Assembly (NCBI RefSeq): GCF_011769525.1
Contig: NZ_CP050440.1
Location: 3,535,501 to 3,599,500, forward strand
Direction: 5' to 3'
Source of the DNA: Tolypothrix sp. PCC 7910
GTDB lineage: Bacteria; Cyanobacteriota; Cyanobacteriia; Cyanobacteriales; Nostocaceae
Length of the DNA: 64,000 nt
The translations under genes and the position numbers were made by a program. Shown piece by piece: positions 1-9,188 of the stretch (position 1 is its first letter; each line of letters starts with the position of its first letter). The notes under the pieces were generated by a model. That model saw only the letters and a list, made by a program, of their open reading frames with translations. It did not search any database and had not been told where the DNA came from.

Positions 1-2344
1 AAGCGATGGTGCTGGCATCGCGAGCAACAGTTTCCGCTTCTCTAGCGGCTTCCGCTACCCGTTGAATGGAGTCGGTCATTACCTGTACAGAATTGAGCGT
101 GACTGCCAACTCTTCTGCTTGCCTTAAAGCATCACTAGATAAGGCTCTAGCAAATGTTTCGGAGTTTGTTGCACCCTTGGTAACATCACGTGCCGCTACT
201 TTTACCTGTTGCACAATATCCCGCAAGTTTTGAATTGTCAGGTTAAAGGCATCAGCTACGGCTCCTAGTACGTCTGCTGTGACCTCAGCTTGTACTGTTA
301 AATCACCTCTGGCTGCTCCTTCTACATCATCCAACAGGCGAATTACTTGGCGTTGTAGATTTTCTTTGGCTTCTTCCTGTTCATCAGCTTTTCTTTGGGC
401 TTCATTGGTAGTAGTAAAAATTACCCTTGCCATTTCATTAAAGCCAGTAGCCAGCAGTCCTAATTCATCTTCAGAATAGACTGTGGCTTGAACATTGAGA
501 TTGCCTTGACGAACAGCATCAAACTGAGCTTGTAAATTCTGAGTTGTACGGCGAACTTGCTTGATAGTAAAATTACCCATAAATGCTGCGGTAGCAAAAC
601 CAGCCAGCCCTGCTGCCAGTGACATGGCCCAGCCAGTGTTCCGCACTGATTCCCGCTGCTGCGGCGGAGAAAAGCTGGTAGCGCCAAAGCTGACTGTTGC
701 TACCACTAGGGCTGATACTACACCTACTGTTCCCGCAATCAACCATTGTTTCTTTTCTAGGGAAGCATTTTCTAAAGGCGCTAACCAACCTTGCTCAACG
801 CTGACATTGGCTTCTAATTTTGCAACATCTACTTGGGTAAATACTGGGACTACTTCTTGGGAACCAGTAATTGAAAACAGTTCATCTTCGCGATCGCCTG
901 TTTCATCAATTGCAGGTGGTTGTCCGGTTTGACTGCGAGGGTGACTACCTGTTTCCAACGGGCCAGAATCCATACTGACATCTCTGAAGCTGGCTTCTGC
1001 ATCTGTCAAATCAAATCCAGGAATGTTACCTAGGTCGTCAAATTCATCAAAGTCATCTAAAAAATCTATATTAGTTTTAGAAGTCTCGCGATTAATTTCT
1101 CCACTACTGATATTGCTTGCTTGGATATTGCTTGGTTCGTCATCGGGACTGAAATCATCTGTACCAAAGGCAGATTCAAAAGCCTCCAAATCAAAACTAT
1201 CATCAGTATCAAAATTATTTTCTTCTACCTTACTAACCTGTTTTTGTGGCCGTTCTTCTCGGTGAAAATTTTGATCGGTAGCACTAACTGCTTCTTTTAA
1301 TGTATCTTCAGCTTCTATCGGGCCCAACCAATTATCAGGTGTAGTTGGGGATAAATCCTCCTGAGGCTGCGATGGCAAATTGCTAGTTTTTGGCGCACTT
1401 TCCTGGAGAAGTGTTTGGTTCTTAACTAGAGTTTCATTTTCCAGGCTATTACTCTTCCACTCGAAATCAGCTTCGCTAGGTTCTGGATAGGTTTCTGACG
1501 TTAAGAATTCAGTAGGTATTTCCCAATTATTACTTGTTGAAGCATCAAGTTCTTCAACTTCTGAAAACGGTGAATCGCTATAATTTTCCGAATTAGTGAA
1601 ACCTTTATTATTTGAATTTGTAGTAGCTTCTACAAAAGGATTATTTATCCCTGAATCATCAATAGTATTTTGATTGTTGTCTTCTTGCCAAAAAGCAGGT
1701 AACTCTAATTCTCCTTGTTTTTCCCAAATGTTAGCATTGGCATCGCGATCGCTAGCTTCCTCGGTAAAACTAAAGGGATCGTTACTCAAAGGTGCTGAAT
1801 CATCTGCTAAACCATTAAATGCACTACTACTATATGCAGAGATATCAAATGAACTGTCCAATGAACTATCTAAGGATAGTTCTTCTATTTCATCGCCAGA
1901 TTCTTGGTATTCGCCAAAGGGATTGCCGCCAAAGCTGCTGCTAGCAAAATCATTATTCTGTTGCGAATTCTGTAATTCTTCTGTATCCGCGAACCGACCC
2001 TTGGATATTTCTGATGAAGAAATATCTTCATTATTTTCACTGATAGCAAACTCATCTGGTAGTGATTGTTGATATTGAGCAATACTTTCCAGACCATGTT
2101 TAGCAAAATCAATTAATTCTCGATTTTCGGTTAACTGTAAAACTTGTTGATATTCAGCTTTGGCTATATCGTACTGCTGTAAAACATAGTATATGTGACC
2201 CCGTAACAAATGGGAGTTAGGGTCATTTGGCAAATTTTGTACCACTTGATCCACTAAAGTGGCGGCAACATCATAGTTCTGTTGCGCGTAAGCCGTACAA
2301 GCCTGCTTATATATTTCTAAGTAACCATCTATACTTGCTGCCAT
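1..2344 (-). CDS. hmpD: Methyl-accepting chemotaxis protein, PilJ/HmpD type (3' part outside window)
   Basis: I translated this minus-strand gene by hand from ATG at 2342-2344; it stays open to the left edge, so the C-terminal signalling tip lies outside. Residues 1-95 look like a TPR-like helical region. Residues ~100-520 are a very long acidic, Ser/Asn/Asp-rich and probably disordered stretch. Two membrane helices follow (~532-555 and ~571-592) with almost nothing between them, so there is no periplasmic sensor. After them come HAMP-like segments (SEDELGLLATGFNEMARV) and the start of the coiled-coil MCP domain. No GAF or phytochrome-type domain is present, unlike PixJ. It follows the CheW gene by 16 bp and is very probably co-transcribed with it. 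By family knowledge it should organise a CheA/CheW array controlling type IV pili. The name hmpD rests on gene order and on divergent hmpF. Confidence 0.85.
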   Translation of the reverse strand, partial: MAASIDGYLEIYKQACTAYAQQNYDVAATLVDQVVQNLPNDPNSHLLRGHIYYVLQQYDIAKAEYQQVLQLTENRELIDFAKHGLESIAQYQQSLPDEFAISENNEDISSSEISKGRFADTEELQNSQQNNDFASSSFGGNPFGEYQESGDEIEELSLDSSLDSSFDISAYSSSAFNGLADDSAPLSNDPFSFTEEASDRDANANIWEKQGELELPAFWQEDNNQNTIDDSGINNPFVEATTNSNNKGFTNSENYSDSPFSEVEELDASTSNNWEIPTEFLTSETYPEPSEADFEWKSNSLENETLVKNQTLLQESAPKTSNLPSQPQEDLSPTTPDNWLGPIEAEDTLKEAVSATDQNFHREERPQKQVSKVEENNFDTDDSFDLEAFESAFGTDDFSPDDEPSNIQASNISSGEINRETSKTNIDFLDDFDEFDDLGNIPGFDLTDAEASFRDVSMDSGPLETGSHPRSQTGQPPAIDETGDREDELFSITGSQEVVPVFTQVDVAKLEANVSVEQGWLAPLENASLEKKQWLIAGTVGVVSALVVATVSFGATSFSPPQQRESVRNTGWAMSLAAGLAGFATAAFMGNFTIKQVRRTTQNLQAQFDAVRQGNLNVQATVYSEDELGLLATGFNEMARVIFTTTNEAQRKADEQEEAKENLQRQVIRLLDDVEGAARGDLTVQAEVTADVLGAVADAFNLTIQNLRDIVQQVKVAARDVTKGATNSETFARALSSDALRQAEELAVTLNSVQVMTDSIQRVAEAAREAETVARDASTIA

Positions 2345-2360
2345 GTCCACCCTCCCAATA

Positions 2361-2891
2361 TCATCCTGCCCACCTCGCACTCCGCAAAATTGCCATTTGA
2401 TCCAGTAGTCTTAAAGACTTATTTGTTTTAGCATCTATTAACCACTCACCGCGCAGAAAGGGAGCCATAGTATCCGGTACATGAGTTGTTAGCATCAGAT
2501 GCTGCACATCAAGCCAGTCCATACCACCTATTTCTTCTACCGCTAAGCCCACTATTGTGTCTTGCTCTTCGATAGCAATTACCGGAATTTCTGCTCTATC
2601 TGTATTTAATGCGGTTGCTTCTCCTAAAAATTGACCCAAATCAGCTACCCAAATTACTCGACCTCGTAAGTTTAGAGTACCCAAAAGTAAAGGAGAAGCA
2701 TTAGGAATCGGAGTGATTCTATCAGGACTCAATTCCATTACCTCTCGGATTCCAGTTGCTGGTAGTGCAAACTCCTGGCGCGAGGGGATGTAAAACCGCA
2801 AATGTAATTCACCTTCAGGGCTTTCTACTTGTAATTCAGGACGGAAGTGGTCTTGACTACCACCACTTAAAAAGTCCGGTTTACTGACCAT
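2361..2891 (-). CDS. hmpC: CheW-like coupling protein (PilI/HmpC type)
   Basis: A 176-residue single CheW domain. After a ~25-residue leader, the chain has the CheW beta-barrel signature: a PSRQEFALPATGIREVM strand, then PNASPLLLGTLNLRGRVIWV, the usual CheW core with GxxNLRG. It should couple the MCP to a CheA kinase, which is expected beyond the left edge. The gene lies 13 bp downstream of the CheY gene and 16 bp upstream of the MCP gene, all on the minus strand, as in a compact chemotaxis operon. The CheW assignment is firm; the hmpC name comes from synteny. Confidence 0.88.
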   Translation of the reverse strand: MVSKPDFLSGGSQDHFRPELQVESPEGELHLRFYIPSRQEFALPATGIREVMELSPDRITPIPNASPLLLGTLNLRGRVIWVADLGQFLGEATALNTDRAEIPVIAIEEQDTIVGLAVEEIGGMDWLDVQHLMLTTHVPDTMAPFLRGEWLIDAKTNKSLRLLDQMAILRSARWAG

Positions 2892-2904
2892 TTTCTTGTC
2901 ATCC

Positions 2905-3270
2905 TTATCCTCGCAGCAGTTGTTTGACTGTTCCCACCAACTCAGTTGGTTGAAACGGTTTGGCTATGTAAGCGTCTGCACCCTGTTTCATGCCCCAGTA
3001 GCGATCAAATTCTTCACCTTTAGAAGAACACATCACAACGGGGACATTTTGGGTTTTCGGATCGGATTTTAACCGACGGCAAACTTCGTAGCCGTTCATC
3101 CGGGGCATGACAATATCCAAGACCACTAAATCAGGAGGTGTGCTTTGAATTGCCTCCAAAGCTTCAACCCCATCACTGGCATGGGTGACTGTTAAGCCAC
3201 TTGCTTTCAGGAGGTCTGTAATCATCTCCCTTTGTGCGATACTGTCTTCCACAATCAGAACTGTACTCAT
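2905..3270 (-). CDS. hmpB: CheY-like single-domain response regulator (PilH/HmpB type)
   Basis: A 121-residue stand-alone receiver domain with all catalytic residues: acidic pair Glu8/Asp9, phospho-acceptor Asp52 (LVVLDIVMPRMNGYE), a Ser switch position in MCSSKGEE, and Lys104 in IAKPF. There is no output domain, so it acts by protein contact, probably on pilus motor components. It sits between the PatA-like regulator (183 bp upstream) and CheW (13 bp downstream). Its intact phosphorylation site contrasts with the upstream PatA-like protein, which lacks one, so this is the likely phosphate-carrying regulator of the array. Confidence 0.9.
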   Translation of the reverse strand: MSTVLIVEDSIAQREMITDLLKASGLTVTHASDGVEALEAIQSTPPDLVVLDIVMPRMNGYEVCRRLKSDPKTQNVPVVMCSSKGEEFDRYWGMKQGADAYIAKPFQPTELVGTVKQLLRG

Positions 3271-3452
3271 AAATGCCTATCTACCTCCTGATGTAGACGT
3301 TCCTACTTGGAACATTCCCTGATTTCCCCGCAAGTATTTAGTGTATAAATTAAGTCTATTCCTTAAATGATTTACTAGATAATAACTTTATACTGGTTGT
3401 ACTGGGGCTGGCTGATTCTGTGATAACATTTTTTACCTCATCTTTTATCGAA

Positions 3453-4679
3453 TCAACAAGTGTTATGTCTTTTCTGTATGCCCATATAAGGCTGTTTATT
3501 GATATATTTTTCTACGAGTGTGAGTAACTCAGTATCTTGTAAAGGCTTAGTCAGGTAATCTGTAGCCCCAACCATACTAGCTCTGACTCTATCAATAAAT
3601 CTATCTTGACTACTCAGCATAATAATCGGCACCAGCCGAAATGCTGTGGACTGTCGCAGCATGGCACAAATCTCATATCCATCTAATTCCGACATGGTAA
3701 TGTTGCAAAAAATCATCTGCGGCTTGAGTTGAAAAACGAGACTTAGAGAGTCTAAGGGATTAGTTAAAGTTAACACCTCATAACCTTGCTGCTGCAAAAT
3801 AGCCTCTATAGTCTCACCAATCGTTGTGACTTCGTCAATACATAATATCCGTGCCTTATAGTCGGACTCTACTGAAATAGTCTCAGTATTAATACTTAGT
3901 TTTTTGGTAATTGGATATACTAATTTGAGCCAACCCTGTTGGACGTAGGGATATATTACCTTGGCAATTGTCAAAATGTCTCGGTTGAGGTAACGAGAAA
4001 GTTGACGTAAGGATGTTTTCCCATCCGCCCAATGCTTGAGTTTATTTACTGTTTCTGCTGGTAAAGATGAGTTTAATTGAACCATCTCAGAAAGTATGGG
4101 CACTTGATCGGCAGACTCAATGTGAGGATACAACTGCTGCCAATGTTGCAGTTGCTTGGCAATTTTACTGACTAGCGGCCCTATTTCCCAAGTGTTTAAT
4201 TGTGGAGTCAGGGCCGGGCTGTGTTGGAAGATGAAACTACCTGTGTGCAAACCCACTAAATCAAATAGCGTTTCATTCACCAGACTATGCATGATATTAC
4301 GCGCTATCTTGGGGTTAATCATATTTTGCTCTAAAAGTAACCAAAGATAGCTATATTCTTTTATATTCAGTGGATCTATGGAGTCTAGCTGGCTCTCGTT
4401 GAGCTGAGTCTCCACACGATAATGTCTTAAGTAATCGTTAATCCTAGATGAAGTACCATCCCCTTCTTGGCAATAGATAATCTGGCCATTTAAGAAAAAG
4501 ACGAACCAGTACTGTTGTGGTTGGTAGCAAAAGGAATGGTGATGTCTGTTCACCTCTTCTCTAATTTGGTTGCTATTGCGAAAGTTATGAGTTTTCACCA
4601 ACAGTTGGCCAGTTCGCTGGCCCAACTCAATCAATTGCAGGATACTACGAAGATCTATTTCATTTAAATTTCCCTGCAT
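3453..4679 (-). CDS. hmpA: PatA-like response regulator with atypical receiver (HmpA/PixG type)
   Basis: A 408-residue protein with the PatA layout: an N-terminal DUF4388/PATAN domain (MQGNLNEIDLRSILQLIELG onward), a middle helical region, and a C-terminal receiver from about residue 270 (ARILCIDEV). The receiver keeps Lys378 (DYLTKPL) and an acidic pair, but the usual phospho-acceptor Asp is Asn326 (IFCNITMSELDGYE); the codon at 3702-3704 reads AAC on the coding strand. It is therefore unlikely to be phosphorylated normally. PatA-like proteins head the pix, ptx and hmp chemotaxis-like operons of cyanobacteria, as here. The gene faces hmpF divergently across a 557-bp gap. Function in hormogonium motility is inferred from synteny. 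Confidence 0.85.
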   Translation of the reverse strand: MQGNLNEIDLRSILQLIELGQRTGQLLVKTHNFRNSNQIREEVNRHHHSFCYQPQQYWFVFFLNGQIIYCQEGDGTSSRINDYLRHYRVETQLNESQLDSIDPLNIKEYSYLWLLLEQNMINPKIARNIMHSLVNETLFDLVGLHTGSFIFQHSPALTPQLNTWEIGPLVSKIAKQLQHWQQLYPHIESADQVPILSEMVQLNSSLPAETVNKLKHWADGKTSLRQLSRYLNRDILTIAKVIYPYVQQGWLKLVYPITKKLSINTETISVESDYKARILCIDEVTTIGETIEAILQQQGYEVLTLTNPLDSLSLVFQLKPQMIFCNITMSELDGYEICAMLRQSTAFRLVPIIMLSSQDRFIDRVRASMVGATDYLTKPLQDTELLTLVEKYINKQPYMGIQKRHNTC

Positions 4680-5236
4680 TTAGCTCAAAGGTGCTCCTTG
4701 TGATCCTGTTGATATTCTTTAATTAATTTTGCCCAGTAATTTTTCGATGTTTTAACTAGCACCACCGATCTGCACTAAATTGATAATTTCTGCCTAATGT
4801 GAATTTGGTGTAAATTATCTCATAAGGGTTTCTAGCCTAGCCCAAAATTACACTTTTGTGAGGATCTACAAAATTACAAGGGTTTTCCGGCTGGATTTAC
4901 ATTTTATGTAATTTGTTATATACAAAGAAAATTACTGCCTATCCAAACATCTCTAGCAATAGAATACGTTCAGCAATATTCCTTAATTTTTTGTAATAAA
5001 CTTTGATGAAGCTAGTAATCACACGGTAGCCATCATTATTACCATCAGCACACAATATAAAGGCGCAATCCAGAGGAAGCGCATCTAGATTTATATATAT
5101 CAAGGCGTGATATGTCATGTCTATAAATAGTTTTGCCAGTTTTTTTACCTAAATAGGGTTAAATCAAACCGGCTAACAGAATTATCTATGGTATAAACCA
5201 AATCACGGACATCAAGTACACAAAAGGACTAACGGT
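4680..5236. other. Divergent intergenic region between hmpA-type operon and hmpF
   Basis: These 557 bases must hold promoters for both directions and contain no convincing gene. A short palindrome with arms TTACAT/ATGTAA (4897-4911) lies in an AT-rich stretch and could be an operator. A purine-rich Shine-Dalgarno AAAGGA (5223-5228) precedes the hmpF GTG start. I could not place sigma-factor boxes with confidence. In Nostoc punctiforme, hormogonium genes of this kind depend on alternative sigma factors; that is background knowledge, not read here. Confidence 0.6.
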
Positions 5237-6994
5237 GTGCTGTATTTAGCAGAAGTACAAAAGCAAAAAGGCGGCTTACTTAGTGGTAGTTCCAAAACCG
5301 AATTGAAACTGCTGGCTTGTCAGCGAACCGACCAGATTTGGAGTACTGTGTCGGAAGAAGTGATTGCGGCAGAGGAAGCAAGCAAATTAAATGATGGTGC
5401 ATTAGTACTAGTAGAAGTGAATCCCAACCGCCAAGTGCAACGGATTCAAGAAGCTGGGAGACCACTTGTTAATATATTGCAGAACTTTTCTCGACAGTTA
5501 GAAAAATTTAAGCTCAAGGAAGACGAAATCGATCAGTGGAAACAATCACTGACATTTCAGGCGCAAGAATTGAATCGCCGTGAAATGGACATGGAAGTCC
5601 GCATGGAGCAGTTGCAACAAATTGAGGATGATTTTCAAAAGCTGGAGGCGCAAAAGCAGGAATTTGAAGCCTCTCGCCAAGAAATTGAAAAGTTGCAACA
5701 ACAAATTGAGCGCGATCGCTTGGAACTTTCAGGCGCTTGGGAGCATTTGCGGGGTGAGCAGCGTCGTCTGGAAGAATTTCAAGCAGATGCCCAACAGGGT
5801 AAGGGTTTAGATGAGGAGCAAAGTCGAGTATTAAGTGAATTACTTGATCGCTTGTCTAGTCGTGTGGCTCCGACCGAGACAGTAAGAGAACACCTGAATT
5901 TTGCTTTTGAATTAGTCGAAAAGCAGCAAGCGACTCTTAATGAACACTGGCAAAACCTAGAGCAGCAAAAAACTGTAGCGACTCAACAGCAACAAGAAGT
6001 AGATAGCCTAGCCCAAACCTTCAGCGATCACCAAAATGCTTGGCAAGAATCACAAAAGTCTCTACAGCAACAAACATCTGAATTAAAAGTCAACACCGCT
6101 ATCCTGACAAGCAAGCAAGAATACGCTCAACTCTTGAAAGCACAATTGCAAAGCCAAGAAAATTTATATCATCAGATTCAGTCCTTGGCTGCAAGCTCCA
6201 GTGACATGATTCTTTGCGAAGTAGATGTCAAAGCTTTAGAGAATATGTCTTTAGAGGAACTGCAAAGATTAGTGCAAGATTTGCAGGAAAAATTTGATAT
6301 CGATTCTAGCTTTGTCCACGATCAGGAACAAGAACTGAAATATAAACAAGAAGCTATAGAAGACCTAAAAAATAAGATTCACCAGGCATCCGACCAAGAC
6401 GTGATCAATTTGGAAATGGAACTGGCAGATGAAAAAGACCTCTACCAAATGCTCAATGAAAGCTTGGTAGGGCAACGTCGTAATTTACTACAACGGCAGA
6501 ATTTACTCAAACAGCACCAAACTGTGCTCCTACAGCGACAAGGGCATACAGTTAGTCATGAGCCAGAAGCTGCCAAAATTGATTTGAGACCGATTCTTTT
6601 GCAAACTGACAACCAGCGACAACAGCAATCTCAAGATTTGCAAAAATTGGAAAGAGAGATTGAGCAGTTACATTCTGGTATTGAGCTTGCCCAGGGGATG
6701 ATTGATAATCAAAGCCATGACTTAGAACAGCAGCACCAAGAACTAAAAACAATGGAGGAAAATTTACAAACATTGAGAACTGCAACTAGTGAGTGCTGGG
6801 GTAGGGTGAAGCTTTACCAAGAAGCATTACAACCAATTCAGGACTGTCTGGATGGTTTACGACAAAAGTTGCAAGCAATGGTGGAAGCTTTGGCTCAAGT
6901 TCAAGAAACTGGAGATTATCAACTCCAGGCTATTAGCCAAATGCGCCATACTCTTCTGGGTTTAATATCTCAGCCAGAACTCCTAGCATCCTGA
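5237..6994 (+). CDS. hmpF: HmpF-type coiled-coil motility protein
   Basis: A 585-residue protein starting at GTG with AAAGGA eight bases upstream. Residues 1-85 form a small globular N-terminus (LYLAEVQKQKGG...). The rest is almost entirely Gln/Glu/Leu-rich coiled coil to about residue 560, with no membrane helix or signal peptide, so it is cytoplasmic. This composition and N-terminus match the filamentous-cyanobacterial HmpF family, needed for type IV pilus positioning and gliding of hormogonia. It is divergent from the PatA/CheY/CheW/MCP operon, as I remember for the hmp locus of Nostoc punctiforme. A bidirectional terminator follows. The identification is fairly secure because sequence and context agree. 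Confidence 0.82.
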   Translation: MLYLAEVQKQKGGLLSGSSKTELKLLACQRTDQIWSTVSEEVIAAEEASKLNDGALVLVEVNPNRQVQRIQEAGRPLVNILQNFSRQLEKFKLKEDEIDQWKQSLTFQAQELNRREMDMEVRMEQLQQIEDDFQKLEAQKQEFEASRQEIEKLQQQIERDRLELSGAWEHLRGEQRRLEEFQADAQQGKGLDEEQSRVLSELLDRLSSRVAPTETVREHLNFAFELVEKQQATLNEHWQNLEQQKTVATQQQQEVDSLAQTFSDHQNAWQESQKSLQQQTSELKVNTAILTSKQEYAQLLKAQLQSQENLYHQIQSLAASSSDMILCEVDVKALENMSLEELQRLVQDLQEKFDIDSSFVHDQEQELKYKQEAIEDLKNKIHQASDQDVINLEMELADEKDLYQMLNESLVGQRRNLLQRQNLLKQHQTVLLQRQGHTVSHEPEAAKIDLRPILLQTDNQRQQQSQDLQKLEREIEQLHSGIELAQGMIDNQSHDLEQQHQELKTMEENLQTLRTATSECWGRVKLYQEALQPIQDCLDGLRQKLQAMVEALAQVQETGDYQLQAISQMRHTLLGLISQPELLAS

Positions 6995-7023
6995 AAAGGA
7001 TAAAGTATGAAGTATAAAGGATA

Positions 7024-7055
7024 AAAAACTCCAACCACAAAGGGATGGAGTTTTT
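7024..7055. terminator. Bidirectional Rho-independent terminator
   Basis: A 10-base perfect stem AAAAACTCCA/TGGAGTTTTT with a 12-base loop lies between the convergent hmpF (+) and tilS (-) genes. The stem base gives a T run on either strand, so it can stop both transcripts. Confidence 0.8.
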
Positions 7056-7100
7056 GGCCATAAAGAAGAAGTTATATCGTGCCAGTGAACAACAGAGGCT

Positions 7101-8090
7101 TCAGACTTCATTCTTGATATCTATCCAATCACCTGCAACTTGAGCGATCGCGCCTCCCGGAAATGGATCGGTTTGGGAACGATTGGGTGCTGTAATTAAA
7201 GCAGTTAATTTTTCAATATGTTCAAAACTGGGAGCATCAGGGAGTATTTGTTGTAATACTTGACGCATGACTCGACGCTGCAATGCTACTGGTGCTTTCT
7301 GCAATACGCGACGATTGAGCTTGATGGGAAAATTATCTGGATTTTCTGCTGTTAGCGCTTCTGCTTTCAAATTTTGGGCGACTGTCTCTAAATATTCCAC
7401 TTCTGCTTGTAAGAGTTCCGCTGTTTGAGCTAAAGCTGATTCGACTTTAGGATTGAAATTTGCTTGTAAATACGGTAATAACTCGTTGCGGATGCGATTG
7501 CGAGTGTATTTAAAATCCTGATTTGTGGAATCTTCCCAAACTGGAAGATGGAAATCATCACAAAATTGTTTGGTTTGGGTACGAGTAATTTCTAAGAGTG
7601 GGCGTACTAAGGTAATATCTAGAGTTAGTGGACGTTGCCAAGTTAATGCTTGTAAACCATCTGCTCCCGTACCGCGCATTAAATTATAGAGAAGAGTTTC
7701 AGCGCGATCGCTTGCTGTGTGTCCTGTGACAATATAGTGATAATTATGCTCCTGGGCGATCGCGCTTAAAGCCTGATATCGCCAATCGCGGGCAGCCGCT
7801 TCACTAGTTAAAGCCTCTTTTGCCGTTTCTAAATAAAATAATGTTTCCCAGCTTTTAGCTAGCTGCTCTACATGAATGGCATTAGCTTGGGAGTCTTCAC
7901 GCCAGCGATGATCGCAGTGAGCAATACCTAAATGCCATCCCCACTTTGGTTGTAAATCTAATAGTAATTTTATTAAGCACAAAGAATCTTGACCACCGGA
8001 AACTGCGACTAATAGGCGTTGGTTTCGCTCAAATAGATGGCGCATTCGGATAGTTCGATGAATTTTTGCATGAAGGGAAGTCCATATCAT
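7101..8090 (-). CDS. tilS: tRNA(Ile)-lysidine synthase TilS
   Basis: A 329-residue ATP-pyrophosphatase. The PP-loop SGGQDS lies at about residues 31-36 in LLVAVSGGQDSLCLIKLL, followed by the HCDHRWREDS region and the GHTASDRAETLLYNLMRG motif typical of TilS. It converts C34 of the CAU-anticodon isoleucine tRNA to lysidine using lysine and ATP, which is essential for AUA decoding. The protein is shorter than the E. coli enzyme and lacks the full C-terminal domain, as is usual in cyanobacteria. It is monocistronic and convergent with hmpF; its end lies 45 bp from the shared terminator. Confidence 0.95.
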   Translation of the reverse strand: MIWTSLHAKIHRTIRMRHLFERNQRLLVAVSGGQDSLCLIKLLLDLQPKWGWHLGIAHCDHRWREDSQANAIHVEQLAKSWETLFYLETAKEALTSEAAARDWRYQALSAIAQEHNYHYIVTGHTASDRAETLLYNLMRGTGADGLQALTWQRPLTLDITLVRPLLEITRTQTKQFCDDFHLPVWEDSTNQDFKYTRNRIRNELLPYLQANFNPKVESALAQTAELLQAEVEYLETVAQNLKAEALTAENPDNFPIKLNRRVLQKAPVALQRRVMRQVLQQILPDAPSFEHIEKLTALITAPNRSQTDPFPGGAIAQVAGDWIDIKNEV

Positions 8091-8170
8091 TATGAAGTTT
8101 GCACGCCAAATGAACGCAGAACATTTTATATTTTACCTGCATCATTTTATATTTCCCTAACCAACGACAC

Positions 8171-8206
8171 TAAAAAAGCTGCGCCAATCTATTTAACGCA
8201 GCTTTT
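8171..8206 (-). terminator. Rho-independent terminator
   Basis: A stem AAAAGCTGCG/CGCAGCTTTT with a 13-base loop lies 20 bp past the stop of the small minus-strand gene at 8227. On the minus strand it is followed by six T residues, which supports that gene being real and transcribed leftward. Confidence 0.75.
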
Positions 8207-8226
8207 AATTAGTATTTATTTAAAAC

Positions 8227-8538
8227 TTAAAAAGTCGAGCTATGCTGATCGTCCCAACATTTATTGTCATGCCAATTTCTGTTAGTGTATTGGCATTCTG
8301 AGGGATTATCAATCCAAGGAATAGATGTCTCGTGTGCTGAGGTGTTTTGGGAGGTAAACAATGATGAGACTGAAGAGGAAGTGGATGAAGATGACAGGAA
8401 ACGGAAAGTAGCAAAACTACAAATTGGTAGAATTATGAGACCTGCGACGCAAAGTAGAGTGTTGTTGAAAGTCCAAGTTTTTTTGCTGCTTCTTGGTTGA
8501 ATAATTTTTTTTGCTTGTTTGGAATTTAATAACCCCAT
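8227..8538 (-). CDS. Small membrane-anchored protein of unknown function
   Basis: A 103-residue protein with a basic N-terminus, one hydrophobic segment (~30-50, NTLLCVAGLIILPICSFATF), a Ser/Thr-rich spacer and a C-terminal tail with two Cys and several Trp (SECQYTNRNWHDNKCWDDQH). The tail resembles the short Cys/Trp modules at the ends of many small Nostoc proteins, but I cannot name a function. The start has an AAGGA Shine-Dalgarno at a good distance and the gene is followed by a minus-strand terminator, so I prefer it to the overlapping plus-strand frame. It is probably anchored in the plasma membrane. Confidence 0.62.
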   Translation of the reverse strand: MGLLNSKQAKKIIQPRSSKKTWTFNNTLLCVAGLIILPICSFATFRFLSSSSTSSSVSSLFTSQNTSAHETSIPWIDNPSECQYTNRNWHDNKCWDDQHSSTF

Positions 8539-9132
8539 CTTAATCCTTAAAATCTAAACTTGCTGGTATACATTAATCATCTTTAACGTTCATTTTATAG
8601 ACGGATGTTGAAAATAACCATGAGGATATTACGGTTTTTGTTTTTTTAGACTGTAGATACTTAGTAGGATTAACTAAAATATATCCTGAGCAAAAGTAAG
8701 TTTTTATGCTGAAAGTATTTAAAGATTATATATGTATTTTATAAACACTTTATTTGTTTGTTATTGATTAATCGAGGTCAAACTTTGTAGAAGTTATATT
8801 ATTAGTGCAGGCTTCCGTCACGGAAAATAGAGGGATTTGATGAAATGAGTGAGCAATGATCAGCCAGATTTGGATAGCAATTTAAATCAAATCTAAATAT
8901 CCCCAACATCCATCCAATAGTTAATTCTGTGTTAAAAAGCAATGTTTTAAATTAAATTTTCGATAGATTGCTAACATCTTACTTCAGTGAAAATTACTAA
9001 CGAATTTTTACTTAGGATATCAACAATTCCACCACGGCACAGAAGCTGAGGTCTTAGAAGAAGATCAGAAATCACTTCCATATAGCTTTTAGGTGTAAAC
9101 AACGAATTTCTCGAGACTCCCTCAGTTTCACT
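8539..9132. other. Intergenic region without a recognisable gene
   Basis: About 600 AT-rich bases between the start of the small membrane protein and the terminator of the large repeat protein. I see no open frame with a start and codon use like the neighbours, and no tRNA-like fold. The right-hand part (about 9000-9130) is the 3' flank of the repeat-protein gene. Confidence 0.5.
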
Positions 9133-9157
9133 AAAAAAACCTCCCATGAAGGGAGGC
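9133..9157 (-). terminator. Rho-independent terminator of the repeat-protein gene
   Basis: Stem CCTCCC/GGGAGG with a 5-base loop, followed on the minus strand by seven T residues (9133-9139). It lies 32 bp past the stop of the gene ending at 9189. Confidence 0.85.
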
Positions 9158-9188
9158 TCATACAGGAAAGCGGAGACAATTTGTCAAA

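Noticed and set aside
4897-4911. TTACAT-TTT-ATGTAA palindrome as a defined operator for the hmp genes
   Set aside because: No known regulator consensus matches it that I can name, so it is mentioned only in the intergenic entry.
8264-8500. Plus-strand 78-codon frame rich in Glu/Asp
   Set aside because: Antisense to the small membrane protein, which has a ribosome site, membrane helix and terminator.
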